35,003 nucleotides of DNA. Origin: Pseudomonadota bacterium (GTDB lineage: Bacteria > Pseudomonadota > Alphaproteobacteria > SP197). Position 1 is the stretch's first letter. Each line of letters begins with the position of its first letter. Location of the stretch: the NCBI GenBank assembly GCA_027592745.1, contig JAQCLG010000019.1, positions 1-35,003 on the forward strand, given 5' to 3'. Below the pieces are notes generated by a model, which searched no databases, was not told where the DNA came from, and worked only from the letters and a program-made list of their open reading frames with translations. A program made the position numbers and the translations under genes. This document shows, one piece after another, positions 9,041-17,903 of the stretch.

Positions 9041-10047
9041 CAACGACACGACAGGGCCTGGCAGCACTCGTCCTTTTGCTGTGGCCGCTGGCGACCCCGG
9101 CCCAGGAACCGCCGGTCCTGCACGTGCCCGTGGCCTGCGCGGTAGGCAGCGACTGTTTCGTGCAGAACCACTTCGACCACAACCCCGGCCCGGATGTCGC
9201 GGATTTCACCTGCGGCACGCTGACCTACGACGGCCATGACGGCACCGACATCCGGGCGCGCACCATGGCACAGATGGAAGCGGGCATTCCGTTTCTTGCC
9301 GCCGCTCCGGGTATCGTCGTCGGCACGCGCAACACCATGGCCGACGTCAACATCAACGACATCGGCCTTGCCGCACTCGAGGGCAAGCAGGCCGGCAACG
9401 GCGTGCGCATCGACCACGGCAACGGCTGGTTCACCCAGTATTCGCACATGAGGCAGGGTAGCATTATGGTCCGCACGGGCGACACGGTTGCCACCGGCTA
9501 GCAGCTCGGCCTGATGGGACTCTCGGGCAACACCGAGTTTCCCCACCTGCATTTTTCGGTCGAACACGGAGAGACCGAGATCGACCCCTATACGGGCGAG
9601 GATGCGGCCTTTGCCTGCGGCGGTCCGACCCGACCGCTCTGGGCCGCCGATGCCGCGCCCGTCATGGCCTATGTGCCCGGCGCCGCGCTGGCGGCCGGTT
9701 TTGCCGGAGGTGCGGCCGACAGCAGGATCGCCGCCGATGGCGGCTACGACGCCTTTGTGCTTGCGCCCGGCAGCGAGGCGCTGGTGTTCTGGGCGTCCTT
9801 CTTCGGCGTCGAGCGTGCCGACCGCATCCTGCTCAGCCTGGAGATACCCGGCGGTGCGATCGAGCCGGTGGAAAGCGCAACGACGATGGAGCGCAATCGC
9901 GCCCAGCAGTTCCAGTTCGCCGGGCGCAAGCGCCCCGACGGCGGCTGGCCATCGGGCACCTATATCGGGCGCGCCAGCCTGGTGCGCACGGTGGACGGGA
10001 CGGCGCAAGTCGTCTCGCAGATCGAGAGGGAATTCGTCCTGCCCTGA
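9037..10047 (+). pseudogene. M23 (LytM-type) metallopeptidase gene interrupted by an in-frame TAG
   Basis: From ATG 9037 the frame encodes a signal peptide (LAALVLLLWPLATPAQ), then an M23 domain. Zinc-site blocks GHDGTD (about 67-71) and HLHF (H170, H172) and the lysostaphin-like GNGVRIDHGNGWFTQYSHMR are present. A TAG at 9499-9501 (codon 155) separates them; reading through gives VATG-stop-QLGLMGLSGNTEF, where relatives have Gln or a similar residue, so CAG to TAG is the simplest cause. A product stopping there lacks the HxH ligand and the long C-terminal domain and should be inactive. The ATG overlaps the chvG stop, so the gene belongs to the chvIG operon. It may be a pseudogene, a base error or a readthrough gene. 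Confidence 0.85.
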
Positions 10048-10057
10048 CGATTCGCGC

Positions 10058-10990
10058 TCAGCGCCAGCGGCGCAGGCCGCGCCAGCCGGTGACGGCATGG
10101 CTCGAACGCACGGTCTCGCGGTGCAGGATGTAGAGACCGGCCATGACAAGGACTGCCGAACCGGCGATCAGGCTCCAGGTCGGCACCTCGTTCCAGAAGA
10201 TGAAGCCCATCAGCGCACCCCAGGCCAGCGCCGTGTAGTCGAAGGGCGCCAGCATCCAGGGCTGGGCGCGGCGGAAGGCCTCGACGCCGAGATACTGGCC
10301 CGCGGTGCTGGTGAAACCGACGCCGACCAGGAACAGGAGATGCCACCAGGTCGGCGTCACCCAGGTGTCGAAGACGACGACGCCCGCGGCCAAGAAGAAC
10401 AGCACGTAGAGATTGACCCAGACCAGGATGACGCTGGTCGGCGTGCGGATGGCGAGCTTGCGCGTCGAGATCGCGGCCAGGGCGTAGAGCACCGCCGAAC
10501 CCAGCGCCCACAGGGTAGCGGGCTGAAAGACATCGGCGCCCGGACGCATGATGATGACGACGCCGACCAGGCCGACGAGCACCGCCGCCCAGCGGCGCGG
10601 CCCGACATGCTCGCGCAGCAGCGGCACGCTGAGCGCGGTGATGAACAGCGGCCCGGCGAAGGTGACCGCGATCGCCTCGGCCAGCGGGATGAACTTCAGG
10701 GCCTGGATGAAGGTGACGAAGGAGAGGGAGCCGAAGACGACACGCGAGATCAGCCAGTGCTGCTGCACCCCGCCCAGCCGTTTCCACGTGCCGGCTCGCG
10801 TCAGCAGCATGGCGATCAGAGGCAGCGCGACCAGGCTGCGGATCATGATGATCTGGGTCGCGTCGTAGATGTCGGCGATCGCCTTGACCAGGGCATCCGA
10901 AAGCGCAAAGCAGGCGATCGAGGCCGAAACCAGCAGGATCGCCACGGCGGTGGATTCGGCGGGGGCTGGGGTCGTTGCGCTGGAGGTCAT
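10058..10990 (-). CDS. EamA/DMT-family transporter (first of three)
   Basis: A 310-residue inner-membrane protein with about ten hydrophobic helices arranged as two EamA repeats, the drug/metabolite transporter fold. Each half ends in a typical block: VPLLREHVGPRRWAAVLVGL in the first, and WGALMGFIFWNEVPTWSLIA in the second. The N terminus is a short polar tail, and the C terminus is Arg-rich and cytosolic. Substrate cannot be told from sequence; relatives export amino acids or other metabolites, and some take up S-adenosylmethionine. It converges on the M23 gene and lies just after two related genes on the same strand, separated by 66 bases, so it may be part of the same transcript. Confidence 0.9.
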   Translation of the reverse strand: MTSSATTPAPAESTAVAILLVSASIACFALSDALVKAIADIYDATQIIMIRSLVALPLIAMLLTRAGTWKRLGGVQQHWLISRVVFGSLSFVTFIQALKFIPLAEAIAVTFAGPLFITALSVPLLREHVGPRRWAAVLVGLVGVVIIMRPGADVFQPATLWALGSAVLYALAAISTRKLAIRTPTSVILVWVNLYVLFFLAAGVVVFDTWVTPTWWHLLFLVGVGFTSTAGQYLGVEAFRRAQPWMLAPFDYTALAWGALMGFIFWNEVPTWSLIAGSAVLVMAGLYILHRETVRSSHAVTGWRGLRRWR

Positions 10991-11056
10991 GCTCCGCCCT
11001 AGAGGCTGGCAGGGGCGGGAGCAAGCAGAATGTCGGCCCTCCCCGGCCCGTCCTGC

Positions 11057-11923
11057 TCAGGCCGGGCGGGGCCGGCGCGCCTCGCGCAGGATGATCATAC
11101 CCGAGACGACCAGGAAGGCCGCGCCCAGGAAGGTGAACAGATCGGGCGGCTCGTCGAACACCAGCCAGCTGATCAGGCCGATGTAGAGCAGCGCGGTGTA
11201 GTCGAAGGGGGCGACCGTGCCCGCCGGAGCGTGGCGATAGGCCTGCGCGGTGAGGAACTGGGCGGCAAGGGCGGTCACGCCAAGGCCGATCAGCATGGCG
11301 AATTCCAGGGGCTGGGGCATCACCCAGATGACGGGCTGCAGCGGCGCGAGCACGACGGCGCCGAACAGCGCCGCCCAGGTGACGATCGTCGCCGAGGAAT
11401 CGCTGCGCGTCATCTCGCGCGTGGCAACCATGGAAAGCGCATAGATCGAGGCAGCACCCAGGGCACACAGGCTCCAGGGCGAAAACTCGGCAAAGCCCGG
11501 CCGCAGCAGCACGAGAACCCCGACGAAACCGACGATCAGCGCCAGCCAGCCGCGCGGCTGGACCTTTTCCTTCAGGATGATGCCGCTCAGCAAGGCGATC
11601 ATCAGGGGTCCGGTCAGGAACAGCGCGTAGGTATCGATCAGGGAAAGGTGTTCCAGGCACATGAAGTAGAGGCTGAAACCGACCAGCCCGGAAAAGCCGC
11701 GAAAGGCGATGAGACCGGGGCGGCGCGCACGGATCAGGTCGCGGCGGAAGAGCAGCATCACGCTCATGCCCACGGCGAAGATCACCAGGGAACGGGAGAA
11801 CTGTGCCTGCAGCACGGGAAAGTCGCCCGAGAGCGACTTGATGCTGGAATCGTGGAGGGCATAGACCAGCATCGCGATGTTGGCATAGGCGATGCCGAGC
11901 AGGGGACGGTCGGGCAGGGTCAT
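11057..11923 (-). CDS. EamA/DMT-family transporter (second of three)
   Basis: A 288-residue ten-helix transporter with two EamA repeats. Typical pieces are ANIAMLVYALHDSSIKSLSG (helix 1), IILKEKVQPRGWLALIVGFV at the end of the first repeat and FDYTALLYIGLISWLVFDEP in the second. The ATG at 11923 overlaps the stop of the upstream EamA gene (ATGA), so the two are translationally coupled and could act together. The frame remains open far upstream, but that is the shadow of the neighbouring gene; the true start is set by the overlap and by the start of membrane homology. Substrate is unknown. Confidence 0.9.
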   Translation of the reverse strand: MTLPDRPLLGIAYANIAMLVYALHDSSIKSLSGDFPVLQAQFSRSLVIFAVGMSVMLLFRRDLIRARRPGLIAFRGFSGLVGFSLYFMCLEHLSLIDTYALFLTGPLMIALLSGIILKEKVQPRGWLALIVGFVGVLVLLRPGFAEFSPWSLCALGAASIYALSMVATREMTRSDSSATIVTWAALFGAVVLAPLQPVIWVMPQPLEFAMLIGLGVTALAAQFLTAQAYRHAPAGTVAPFDYTALLYIGLISWLVFDEPPDLFTFLGAAFLVVSGMIILREARRPRPA

Positions 11924-12819
11924 GACCGTGCCTGCAGGGCGTCGCGGCGCACCAGGTAGAGACCGGCAAGCACGATCACCCCGGCACCGACTAGGGTCCA
12001 GGGGCCGGGCGGCTGGTTCCAGACCGCCATGCCCAGAACGATCGCCCAGAGCAGGCCCATGTATTCGAAGGGCGCGACGACCGACAACGGTGCGACCCGA
12101 AACGCGCTGGTCATCAGGAACTGGGCGAACCCGGCGAACAGGCCGGAGGCGGCAAAGAGCCCCCAGTCGAACAGGCCGGGGTCGATCCAGAGGCCCGGCA
12201 GCAGCAGCAGGACGATGCCTGCGCCGGCGGCGTTCACAACGGCCTGGACGGCGACCATGGTCTCGGCCTGTTCGGCGGTGCCGAGGCGGCGGGTGACGAC
12301 AAAGGCCAGGGCATAGAAGGTCACGCCCGAGGCCGCGAGCATGGTCGCGGGCAGCGGGAAGGCATCGCTGGGCCCCACGACCAGAAGGACGCCGAGAAAC
12401 CCCGCGACGATGGCACACCATCGCGCGCCGTCGACCCGCTCGCCCAGCAGCAGCGCGCCGAAGGCGGTGGTGACCAGCGGCATTGCCATGCTGACCGCCA
12501 CGATGTCGGCCAGCGGCACCAGCGAGAGCGCGCCGATCCAGCAGGAGAAGGCGAGGAACAGCAGCATGGAGCGCCACGCCAGGACTGCCGGATGGCGCAG
12601 GCGCAGCTTGCCCGGCCCGCCGGCGCGCCAGATCAGGATGGTTATGGGGATGCTGGTGAACAGGCTGCGCAGGAAGAAGAGCTGGTAGGCGAAGTAACCG
12701 CCGACCAGCCACTTGTTCAGCGCATCGTGCCAGGAAAACAGAGTGACGCCGGCGACCATGAAGGCGATGCCGGCAAGGCGTTCGGCCTTTCCGTCCAGCC
12801 GGATCGTCTCTGCAACCAC
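11920..12819 (-). CDS. EamA/DMT-family transporter (third of three)
   Basis: A 299-residue DMT-superfamily transporter with about ten membrane helices in two EamA repeats. Helix 1 contains GVTLFSWHDALNKWLVGGYF; the first repeat ends in FGALLLGERVDGARWCAIVA and the second contains PFEYMGLLWAIVLGMAVWNQ. The GTG at 12819 is preceded by a purine-rich GGTGGAG and begins right before the polar N-terminal tail. It is the first gene of the three-gene EamA cluster and is coupled to the next by a four-base stop/start overlap. The three are diverged paralogs, not recent copies. Substrate is unknown. Confidence 0.89.
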   Translation of the reverse strand: MVAETIRLDGKAERLAGIAFMVAGVTLFSWHDALNKWLVGGYFAYQLFFLRSLFTSIPITILIWRAGGPGKLRLRHPAVLAWRSMLLFLAFSCWIGALSLVPLADIVAVSMAMPLVTTAFGALLLGERVDGARWCAIVAGFLGVLLVVGPSDAFPLPATMLAASGVTFYALAFVVTRRLGTAEQAETMVAVQAVVNAAGAGIVLLLLPGLWIDPGLFDWGLFAASGLFAGFAQFLMTSAFRVAPLSVVAPFEYMGLLWAIVLGMAVWNQPPGPWTLVGAGVIVLAGLYLVRRDALQARS

Positions 12820-12893
12820 GCTCCACCGCCCTTCGCCAGGGCGGGCACTATCGGGTTGCGCCGGCTGGGGCGCAACCCGTCAGCTGTGGCTGC

Positions 12894-13130
12894 TCAGTGC
12901 ACCGAGACGGCTTCCAGTTCGTGCTGTCTTGCCGCAGCGAAGGCGAGCTCGCGCGATGCTAAGACGCCGAGCAGGTTGCCGTTGGCGGCGAAGATGCCGA
13001 AGCCCTTGCCCTGCTCGCCCGTGACCGGGGCGACGTAGGCAAGCTGGGGCGCGCCCAGCATGGCGAACGCCTCGGGAGAGAGGCTGCGGGCGGTCTCGTG
13101 GGCGTGGCTGCTGTTGTCGTGATTCTGCAT
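12894..13130 (-). CDS. DUF1150 family protein
   Basis: A 78-residue DUF1150 protein, a small family found mainly in alphaproteobacteria and typically encoded directly after hsp20. The conserved core is QLAYVAPVTGEQGKGFGIFA followed by GNLLGVLASRELAFAAARQH. ATG 13130 is chosen since CAGGAG lies about eight bases upstream; an earlier start at 13154 would add eight residues. It follows the Hsp20 gene by 42 bases on the same strand, so it is probably transcribed from the same heat-shock promoter. The molecular function is unknown; a role with the small heat-shock protein is inferred only from linkage. Confidence 0.85.
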   Translation of the reverse strand: MQNHDNSSHAHETARSLSPEAFAMLGAPQLAYVAPVTGEQGKGFGIFAANGNLLGVLASRELAFAAARQHELEAVSVH

Positions 13131-13172
13131 GGTCTTTGCTCCTGCACCCTTCATGAGGCGTGCCTTGTTGGG

Positions 13173-13637
13173 TCAGCCGTTCTCGGCGTGACCGTCGATA
13201 ATGCGGGCCTGCTCGGCGCCCTTCCCACCCTGCTTGATGGCGACGATGCGCTGGCGGCTCTGGGGTTCGGGCCGTTCCATGTCGATGTGGAGCAGGCCGT
13301 TGTCGAGCTTGGCATCGACCACCTCGATCCCCTCCGCCAGCACGAAGCTGCGCACGAACTGGCGCGCGGCGATGCCGCGGTGGAGGAAGATGCGGCCGTC
13401 GTCGTCCTCGCCCTGCTTGCCGCGGATGGTGAGCTGGTTGTCTTCCAGCGTCACGAGCAGGTCATCCATGGCAAACCCGGCAATCGCTAGGGTGATGCGC
13501 AGGCCGTTCTGGCCCGTCCGCTCGATGTTGTAGGGTGGATAACCATCGTTGCCGGTCTTGGCGATCCGGTCGAGCATGCGCTCGAAATGGTCGAAGCCCA
13601 GCAGCAGCGGGCTGTCGAAGGCCGTCATCCGGGCCAT
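13173..13637 (-). CDS. Hsp20 / alpha-crystallin small heat-shock protein
   Basis: A 154-residue class A small heat-shock protein of the IbpA type, an ATP-independent holdase that keeps unfolding proteins soluble. The N-terminal arm (SPLLLGFDHFERMLDRI) precedes an alpha-crystallin domain from PPYNIERTG through LAIAGFAMDDLLVTLEDNQL, HRGIAARQFVRSFVLAEGIE and LDNGLLHIDMERPEP. The start at 13637 has AGGGAGGAG about five bases upstream and matches the usual MTAFDSPLLLG opening. An RpoH-type promoter lies about 90 bases upstream. DUF1150 follows, as in many alphaproteobacteria. Confidence 0.94.
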   Translation of the reverse strand: MARMTAFDSPLLLGFDHFERMLDRIAKTGNDGYPPYNIERTGQNGLRITLAIAGFAMDDLLVTLEDNQLTIRGKQGEDDDGRIFLHRGIAARQFVRSFVLAEGIEVVDAKLDNGLLHIDMERPEPQSRQRIVAIKQGGKGAEQARIIDGHAENG

Positions 13638-13671
13638 GGCACTCCTCCCTTGAGCGAGCGTCGGGTTCGGA

Positions 13672-13692
13672 GCCCCGCAAGGGCGCTCCATC
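13672..13692 (-). other. Hairpin in the hsp20 leader
   Basis: In the untranslated leader, GGAGC and CCC pair with GGG and GCTCC around a TTGC loop, with one bulged G. Leaders of rhizobial small heat-shock genes often contain ROSE RNA thermometers with a hairpin of this kind before a second one masking the ribosome site. I do not see a convincing second hairpin masking GGGAGGAG, so thermometer function is only a possibility. Confidence 0.3.
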
Positions 13693-13726
13693 AGGCGACC
13701 GGCCCAAACGGCGCCGATCCCGGCAG

Positions 13727-13756
13727 ATATGAGGTTTAACGGCGCGATTTCAAGGG
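13727..13756 (-). promoter_or_regulatory. RpoH (sigma-32) heat-shock promoter for hsp20-DUF1150
   Basis: Read on the minus strand, CCCTTGAAA (-35; core CTTGAAA at 13748-13754) is followed after 13 bases by CCTCATAT (-10; 13727-13734). The sigma-32 consensus is CTTGAAA and CCCCATNT at this spacing, so only one defined position differs. The promoter would yield a leader of about 80 bases before the hsp20 ATG. Confidence 0.8.
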
Positions 13757-13771
13757 CTTGGGAGCCAGCCG

Positions 13772-14614
13772 TCAGGCGCAGAGAACCGCCGCATGATGGG
13801 CGAAGTGGTCCTCGATGAAGCTCTGGACGAACCAGTAGCTGTGGTCGTAGCCCTCGCGCATGTTGAGCGTCAGGGGCTGGCCGGTCTTCTTGCAGGCCGC
13901 CCCCAGCTTCTCGGGCTGCAGGTTGGGCAGGAACTCGTCCACCGTGCCCTGGTCGACCAGGATCGGCGGGCAGGTATGGCCGCTCTCGATCAGGTCGACG
14001 ACATCGTGGCGCCGCCAGGCCTCGCGATCCTCGCCCAGGTAGGTTTCCAGCGCCTTCACGCCCGGCGCGCAGTTCATCAGCGTGTTCATCGGGGCAAAGG
14101 CCGACACCGTGCGGAACAGCCCGGGGTTCTTCAGGGCAAGCGAGAGTGCGCCGTGCCCGCCCATGGAATGACCGAACACCCCCATGCGGGCGCCGTCGGC
14201 GCCGAACTCCGCCTGGACCAGGGCGGGCAGTTCCTGTGTGCAGTAGGTCTCCATGCGGTAGTGGCGCGACCAGGGCGCCTCCGTGGCATCGAGATAGAAG
14301 CCGGCACCGGTGCCCAGGTCCCAGGCATCGTTCTCGCCCTCGATGGCGGCGCCGCGCGGGCTGGTGTCGGCGGCAACGACCATGATGCCGTGGCGCGCGG
14401 CAAAGCGCTGGGCGCCGGCCTTGACCGTGAAGTTCTCCTCCGTGCAGGTCAGGCCCGAGAGGTAGAGCAGCATCGGCACCGGAGCGTTCCTGGCCTGCGC
14501 CGGACGGAACACCGAAAAGCGCATCGGCAGGCCGATCGTGCCGGAGTTGTGGCGGTAGAACCCCTGGATGCCATCGAAGCAGCGGTTCTCGGAGATGGTC
14601 TCGATGGCACTCAC
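13772..14614 (-). CDS. fghA: S-formylglutathione hydrolase
   Basis: A 280-residue alpha/beta-hydrolase (esterase D family) that hydrolyses S-formylglutathione to formate and glutathione, the last step of glutathione-dependent formaldehyde oxidation. The nucleophile elbow GHSMGGHGA (Ser near residue 150) is followed by the Asp in ILVDQGTVDEF and the His in GYDHSYWF; the LYLSGLTCTEENF block forms the oxyanion region. The GTG at 14614 is chosen because GGGAGG lies five bases upstream and the SAIETISENRCFDG opening is family-like. It follows adhC by 110 bases on the same strand, so both steps are probably expressed together. Confidence 0.95.
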   Translation of the reverse strand: MSAIETISENRCFDGIQGFYRHNSGTIGLPMRFSVFRPAQARNAPVPMLLYLSGLTCTEENFTVKAGAQRFAARHGIMVVAADTSPRGAAIEGENDAWDLGTGAGFYLDATEAPWSRHYRMETYCTQELPALVQAEFGADGARMGVFGHSMGGHGALSLALKNPGLFRTVSAFAPMNTLMNCAPGVKALETYLGEDREAWRRHDVVDLIESGHTCPPILVDQGTVDEFLPNLQPEKLGAACKKTGQPLTLNMREGYDHSYWFVQSFIEDHFAHHAAVLCA

Positions 14615-14695
14615 GGCAGCCTCCCTTGCGGCACGGAACCTCGGCGCACCATAACCGCCTTGGTGCCGACCGGCCAAACCCTGCGATGTCAGCGC

Positions 14696-14720
14696 GGCGG
14701 GAGCCCCGCCTGCTCCCGCC
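14696..14720 (-). terminator. Hairpin between adhC and fghA
   Basis: GGCGGGAGC (14696-14704) pairs with GCTCCCGCC (14712-14720) around seven bases, four bases after the adhC stop. There is no T tract on the minus strand, so it is more likely to stabilise the upstream message or cause partial termination than to end transcription. Confidence 0.35.
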
Positions 14721-14724
14721 CGTT

Positions 14725-15834
<1,110 letters not shown>

Positions 15835-15875
15835 GCGGCTTCTCCCCGTGGAACGACGGATGTCATGGCTGTTTT

Positions 15876-15897
15876 GCGCGCCATCGTGACGGCGCGC
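15876..15897. promoter_or_regulatory. Palindrome in the adhC leader
   Basis: GCGCGCC and GGCGCGC form a perfect 7-base inverted repeat with an 8-base centre, 42 to 63 bases before the adhC ATG in the divergent region with the small secreted protein gene. It could be an operator for a formaldehyde-responsive regulator or an RNA hairpin; the sequence alone does not decide. Confidence 0.3.
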
Positions 15898-15993
15898 ACA
15901 AGTGAATTCAAGCCATAGCCTTGCAGCAGCCCGCTGCAGCGCGCAGATTCGGTGAAGGGCGCATTACAAGTGCCGGGAACCACGGAGACCACC

Positions 15994-16242
15994 ATGAAGT
16001 TCAAGTTATTCCTTGCTGCCGCCCTGTTGGGAGCCTTTGTCTCGTCGGCCCAGGCCGACGGCTGCGCCGATCTTGTCACCCAGGTCGACAACCTGCTGGC
16101 GACCGAGTCCGCCGAACTCAACGAGGATGTCCTCGGCCAGATCATGGTGCTGCGCAACGAGGGCGTCGAGGCCTGCGACAGCGGCGACGAAGAGGCCGCG
16201 ACCGAATCCCTGGAACACGCGATCTCGCTGTTCACCCAGTAA
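15994..16242 (+). CDS. Small secreted protein of unknown function
   Basis: An 82-residue protein with a clear signal peptide (MKFKLFLAAALLGAFVSS, cleavage expected after AQA at residue 21). The mature part, about 61 residues, is acidic and helical, with two Cys (GCADLVTQVDNLL near its start, EACDSGDEE near the middle) that could form a disulfide in the periplasm. The ATG at 15994 has CGGAGA eight bases upstream; the earlier in-frame start at 15952 is rejected because it would put 14 unrelated residues before the signal peptide. I do not recognise a family. It is divergent from adhC and overlaps the HAD gene stop by 11 bases. Confidence 0.72.
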   Translation: MKFKLFLAAALLGAFVSSAQADGCADLVTQVDNLLATESAELNEDVLGQIMVLRNEGVEACDSGDEEAATESLEHAISLFTQ

Positions 16243-16966
16243 GGCATCGACCCGCCAGCAGGGTCGGCAGATCGGCCACGCTGTCGATCACCACATCGAA
16301 GTGGGGCGCAAGTGCCGCGGCCGGGGCTGCTCCCGTGCAGACTCCGATCGCGGCGCCCAGGCCCGCTGCCCGCGCCATGCCCGAATCGGCGGCCGAGTCG
16401 CCGATGATGGCGACCTGCGAGGGATGCAGTCCGCTCGCCGCGCAGAAGGCCAGGGCCATGCCCGGCCCCGGCTTTCCGCCGTGCCCGGCATCGGCGCCGA
16501 CGACCAGCGCCAGCATGGCGGTGAGCCCGAGGTGTTCTGCGGCGTAGCAGGCGGCTTCGGTGTCGTCGTTGGTTGCGATCCCGAGCAGGTAGCCCGAGGC
16601 ATGCAGATCGGCAAACAGGGCCGGCAGGTCGGCCGTGGGCGTGATGTCGCCTGCCGAATACTCGGCAAAGGTCTCGAGCACGATGCGATCGAGATCGGCC
16701 GTCGCCCTGCCTTCCAGGCTCGCGCGCCAGAGCGCGATCAGTTCCTCGTTGGTGCCCGCCGCCAGCAGCGAGTCGGGAGCCAGGCGGTCGTTGGCGCGGT
16801 CGTAACCACCCGCCAGCAGCAGGCGGTCGGCATGACCGGGCACACCCGCGGCGGCGGCGATGCGGTCGGCGGCCAGGCAGTAGGCCGGCATCCATGTCGC
16901 GAAGAAATCGATCAGGGTGCCGTCCTTGTCGAAGAGCAGGCCCTTCAGTCCGCCAAGATCCGTCAT
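16232..16966 (-). CDS. HAD-family hydrolase, phosphoglycolate phosphatase-like
   Basis: A 244-residue HAD subfamily IA phosphatase. Motif I is LLFDKDGTLIDF, with nucleophile and acid Asp at 13 and 15; motif II is in LLGIATND; motif III Lys is in GHGGKPGPGMALAFC; motif IV is VAIIGDSAADSGMA. An alpha-helical cap lies between motifs I and II. Relatives act on phosphoglycolate or small sugar phosphates; the substrate is not determined by sequence. The ATG at 16966 overlaps the stop of the upstream phosphotransferase gene, suggesting a coupled function. It converges on the small secreted protein gene. Confidence 0.88.
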   Translation of the reverse strand: MTDLGGLKGLLFDKDGTLIDFFATWMPAYCLAADRIAAAAGVPGHADRLLLAGGYDRANDRLAPDSLLAAGTNEELIALWRASLEGRATADLDRIVLETFAEYSAGDITPTADLPALFADLHASGYLLGIATNDDTEAACYAAEHLGLTAMLALVVGADAGHGGKPGPGMALAFCAASGLHPSQVAIIGDSAADSGMARAAGLGAAIGVCTGAAPAAALAPHFDVVIDSVADLPTLLAGRCLTG

Positions 16967-17862
16967 GGTCGCCGTTCCCCGCCGTCCCCTGCGGCGGCGG
17001 CATCGTCGAGATTGCCGGCCAGGGCCGCAAGTCTGTTCGCGACCTCCAGCCGCCACATCGGAGCATCGCCGAAGGCGGCCCGCGCCATGCACCAGGCCGC
17101 CGAAACCGCGCGCGCGACAAGCTTCCAGTCGGCCAGTGCCGCACCGCGAAGGGAGCTCTCGCCGTAGCCTGCAAGCAGGGCGCTTTCCTCCTGCGGCTCC
17201 AGTTCGCCCTCGACGCAGACATAGGCAAGATCCCAGAGCGGATCACTCATCGCGGCATATTCCCAGTCGACAAGCAGCACCCGCCTGCCGTCGTCGATGG
17301 CGTTGGCGGGAACGGGGTCGACGTGGCAGGGCGCCAGACGGGCTGGGTCGAGACCGGTGCGGGCACGCAGCGCCGCGATGCCGGGCCAGAGGCTGCCGAA
17401 TGCTGCCGCGTCGGCATCGTCCAGGCCGGCGGCATCGAGATAGGCGGCGATCTTCTGCCAGGGGTCCATGCGTCCCAGAAATGCCGGACCGCGATGGAGC
17501 CGCGCCAGGCCGGCGCCCAGGCGCGCGAAGGCGCCCTGGCGGGTACCGGCCTGGAGATCGGCCAGGGTGGCACCGGGCGCACGCACCATCACCATGGCGC
17601 CATCGGCGTCATCGCGATGGATCAGGGCGGGCGCGACGCCGAGGGTGGCCGCAAGCGCCGCGTTGTGCGCTTCGGCCTCCCGGTCGACCAGCGCTGCCGT
17701 TTCGTGGCCGGGCAGGCGCACGATCACGTCGAACCCCTTGCCTCGGGCTGCGAACGTGCGGTTGCCGGTACCGCTGAGCGGCTCCACGGAATCGGTTTTT
17801 CCCAGGCCCGCGGCAGCCAGAAGGCTGGCGATGCGTTCCAGATCGACAGGCAGGATCGTCAC
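16963..17862 (-). CDS. APH/choline kinase-like phosphotransferase
   Basis: A 299-residue protein-kinase-fold enzyme of the APH/choline kinase group. The nucleotide loop region is PLSGTGNRTFAARGKGFDVI; the catalytic loop is CHVDPVPANAI, with the catalytic Asp and metal-binding Asn; the metal-binding Asp is in LLVDWEYAAMSDPLWDLA. The DWEYA signature and size resemble choline or ethanolamine kinases more than antibiotic-resistance enzymes. GTG 17862 is chosen because GAGG lies about seven bases upstream and a longer start at 17913 would overlap the divergent gene. The next gene, a HAD phosphatase, overlaps by four bases. Confidence 0.82.
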   Translation of the reverse strand: MTILPVDLERIASLLAAAGLGKTDSVEPLSGTGNRTFAARGKGFDVIVRLPGHETAALVDREAEAHNAALAATLGVAPALIHRDDADGAMVMVRAPGATLADLQAGTRQGAFARLGAGLARLHRGPAFLGRMDPWQKIAAYLDAAGLDDADAAAFGSLWPGIAALRARTGLDPARLAPCHVDPVPANAIDDGRRVLLVDWEYAAMSDPLWDLAYVCVEGELEPQEESALLAGYGESSLRGAALADWKLVARAVSAAWCMARAAFGDAPMWRLEVANRLAALAGNLDDAAAAGDGGERRP

Positions 17863-17903
17863 CGGCTTGCCTCGGGTCCCACAGCCGACAAGACTTGGCC
17901 GCC

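Noticed and set aside
7148-9067. Long open frame opposite chvG
   Set aside because: It lacks any recognisable domain, is an antisense shadow of a well-supported gene, and long antisense frames are expected at this GC content.
2857-9501. Genome-wide reassignment of TAG to an amino acid
   Set aside because: The methyltransferase, VWA protein, ureD, an EamA transporter, bactofilin and another gene all end at TAG at family-appropriate positions, so TAG works as a stop here.
10058-12819. Recent triplication of an EamA gene
   Set aside because: The three proteins differ along their whole length; they are old paralogs, common in this superfamily.
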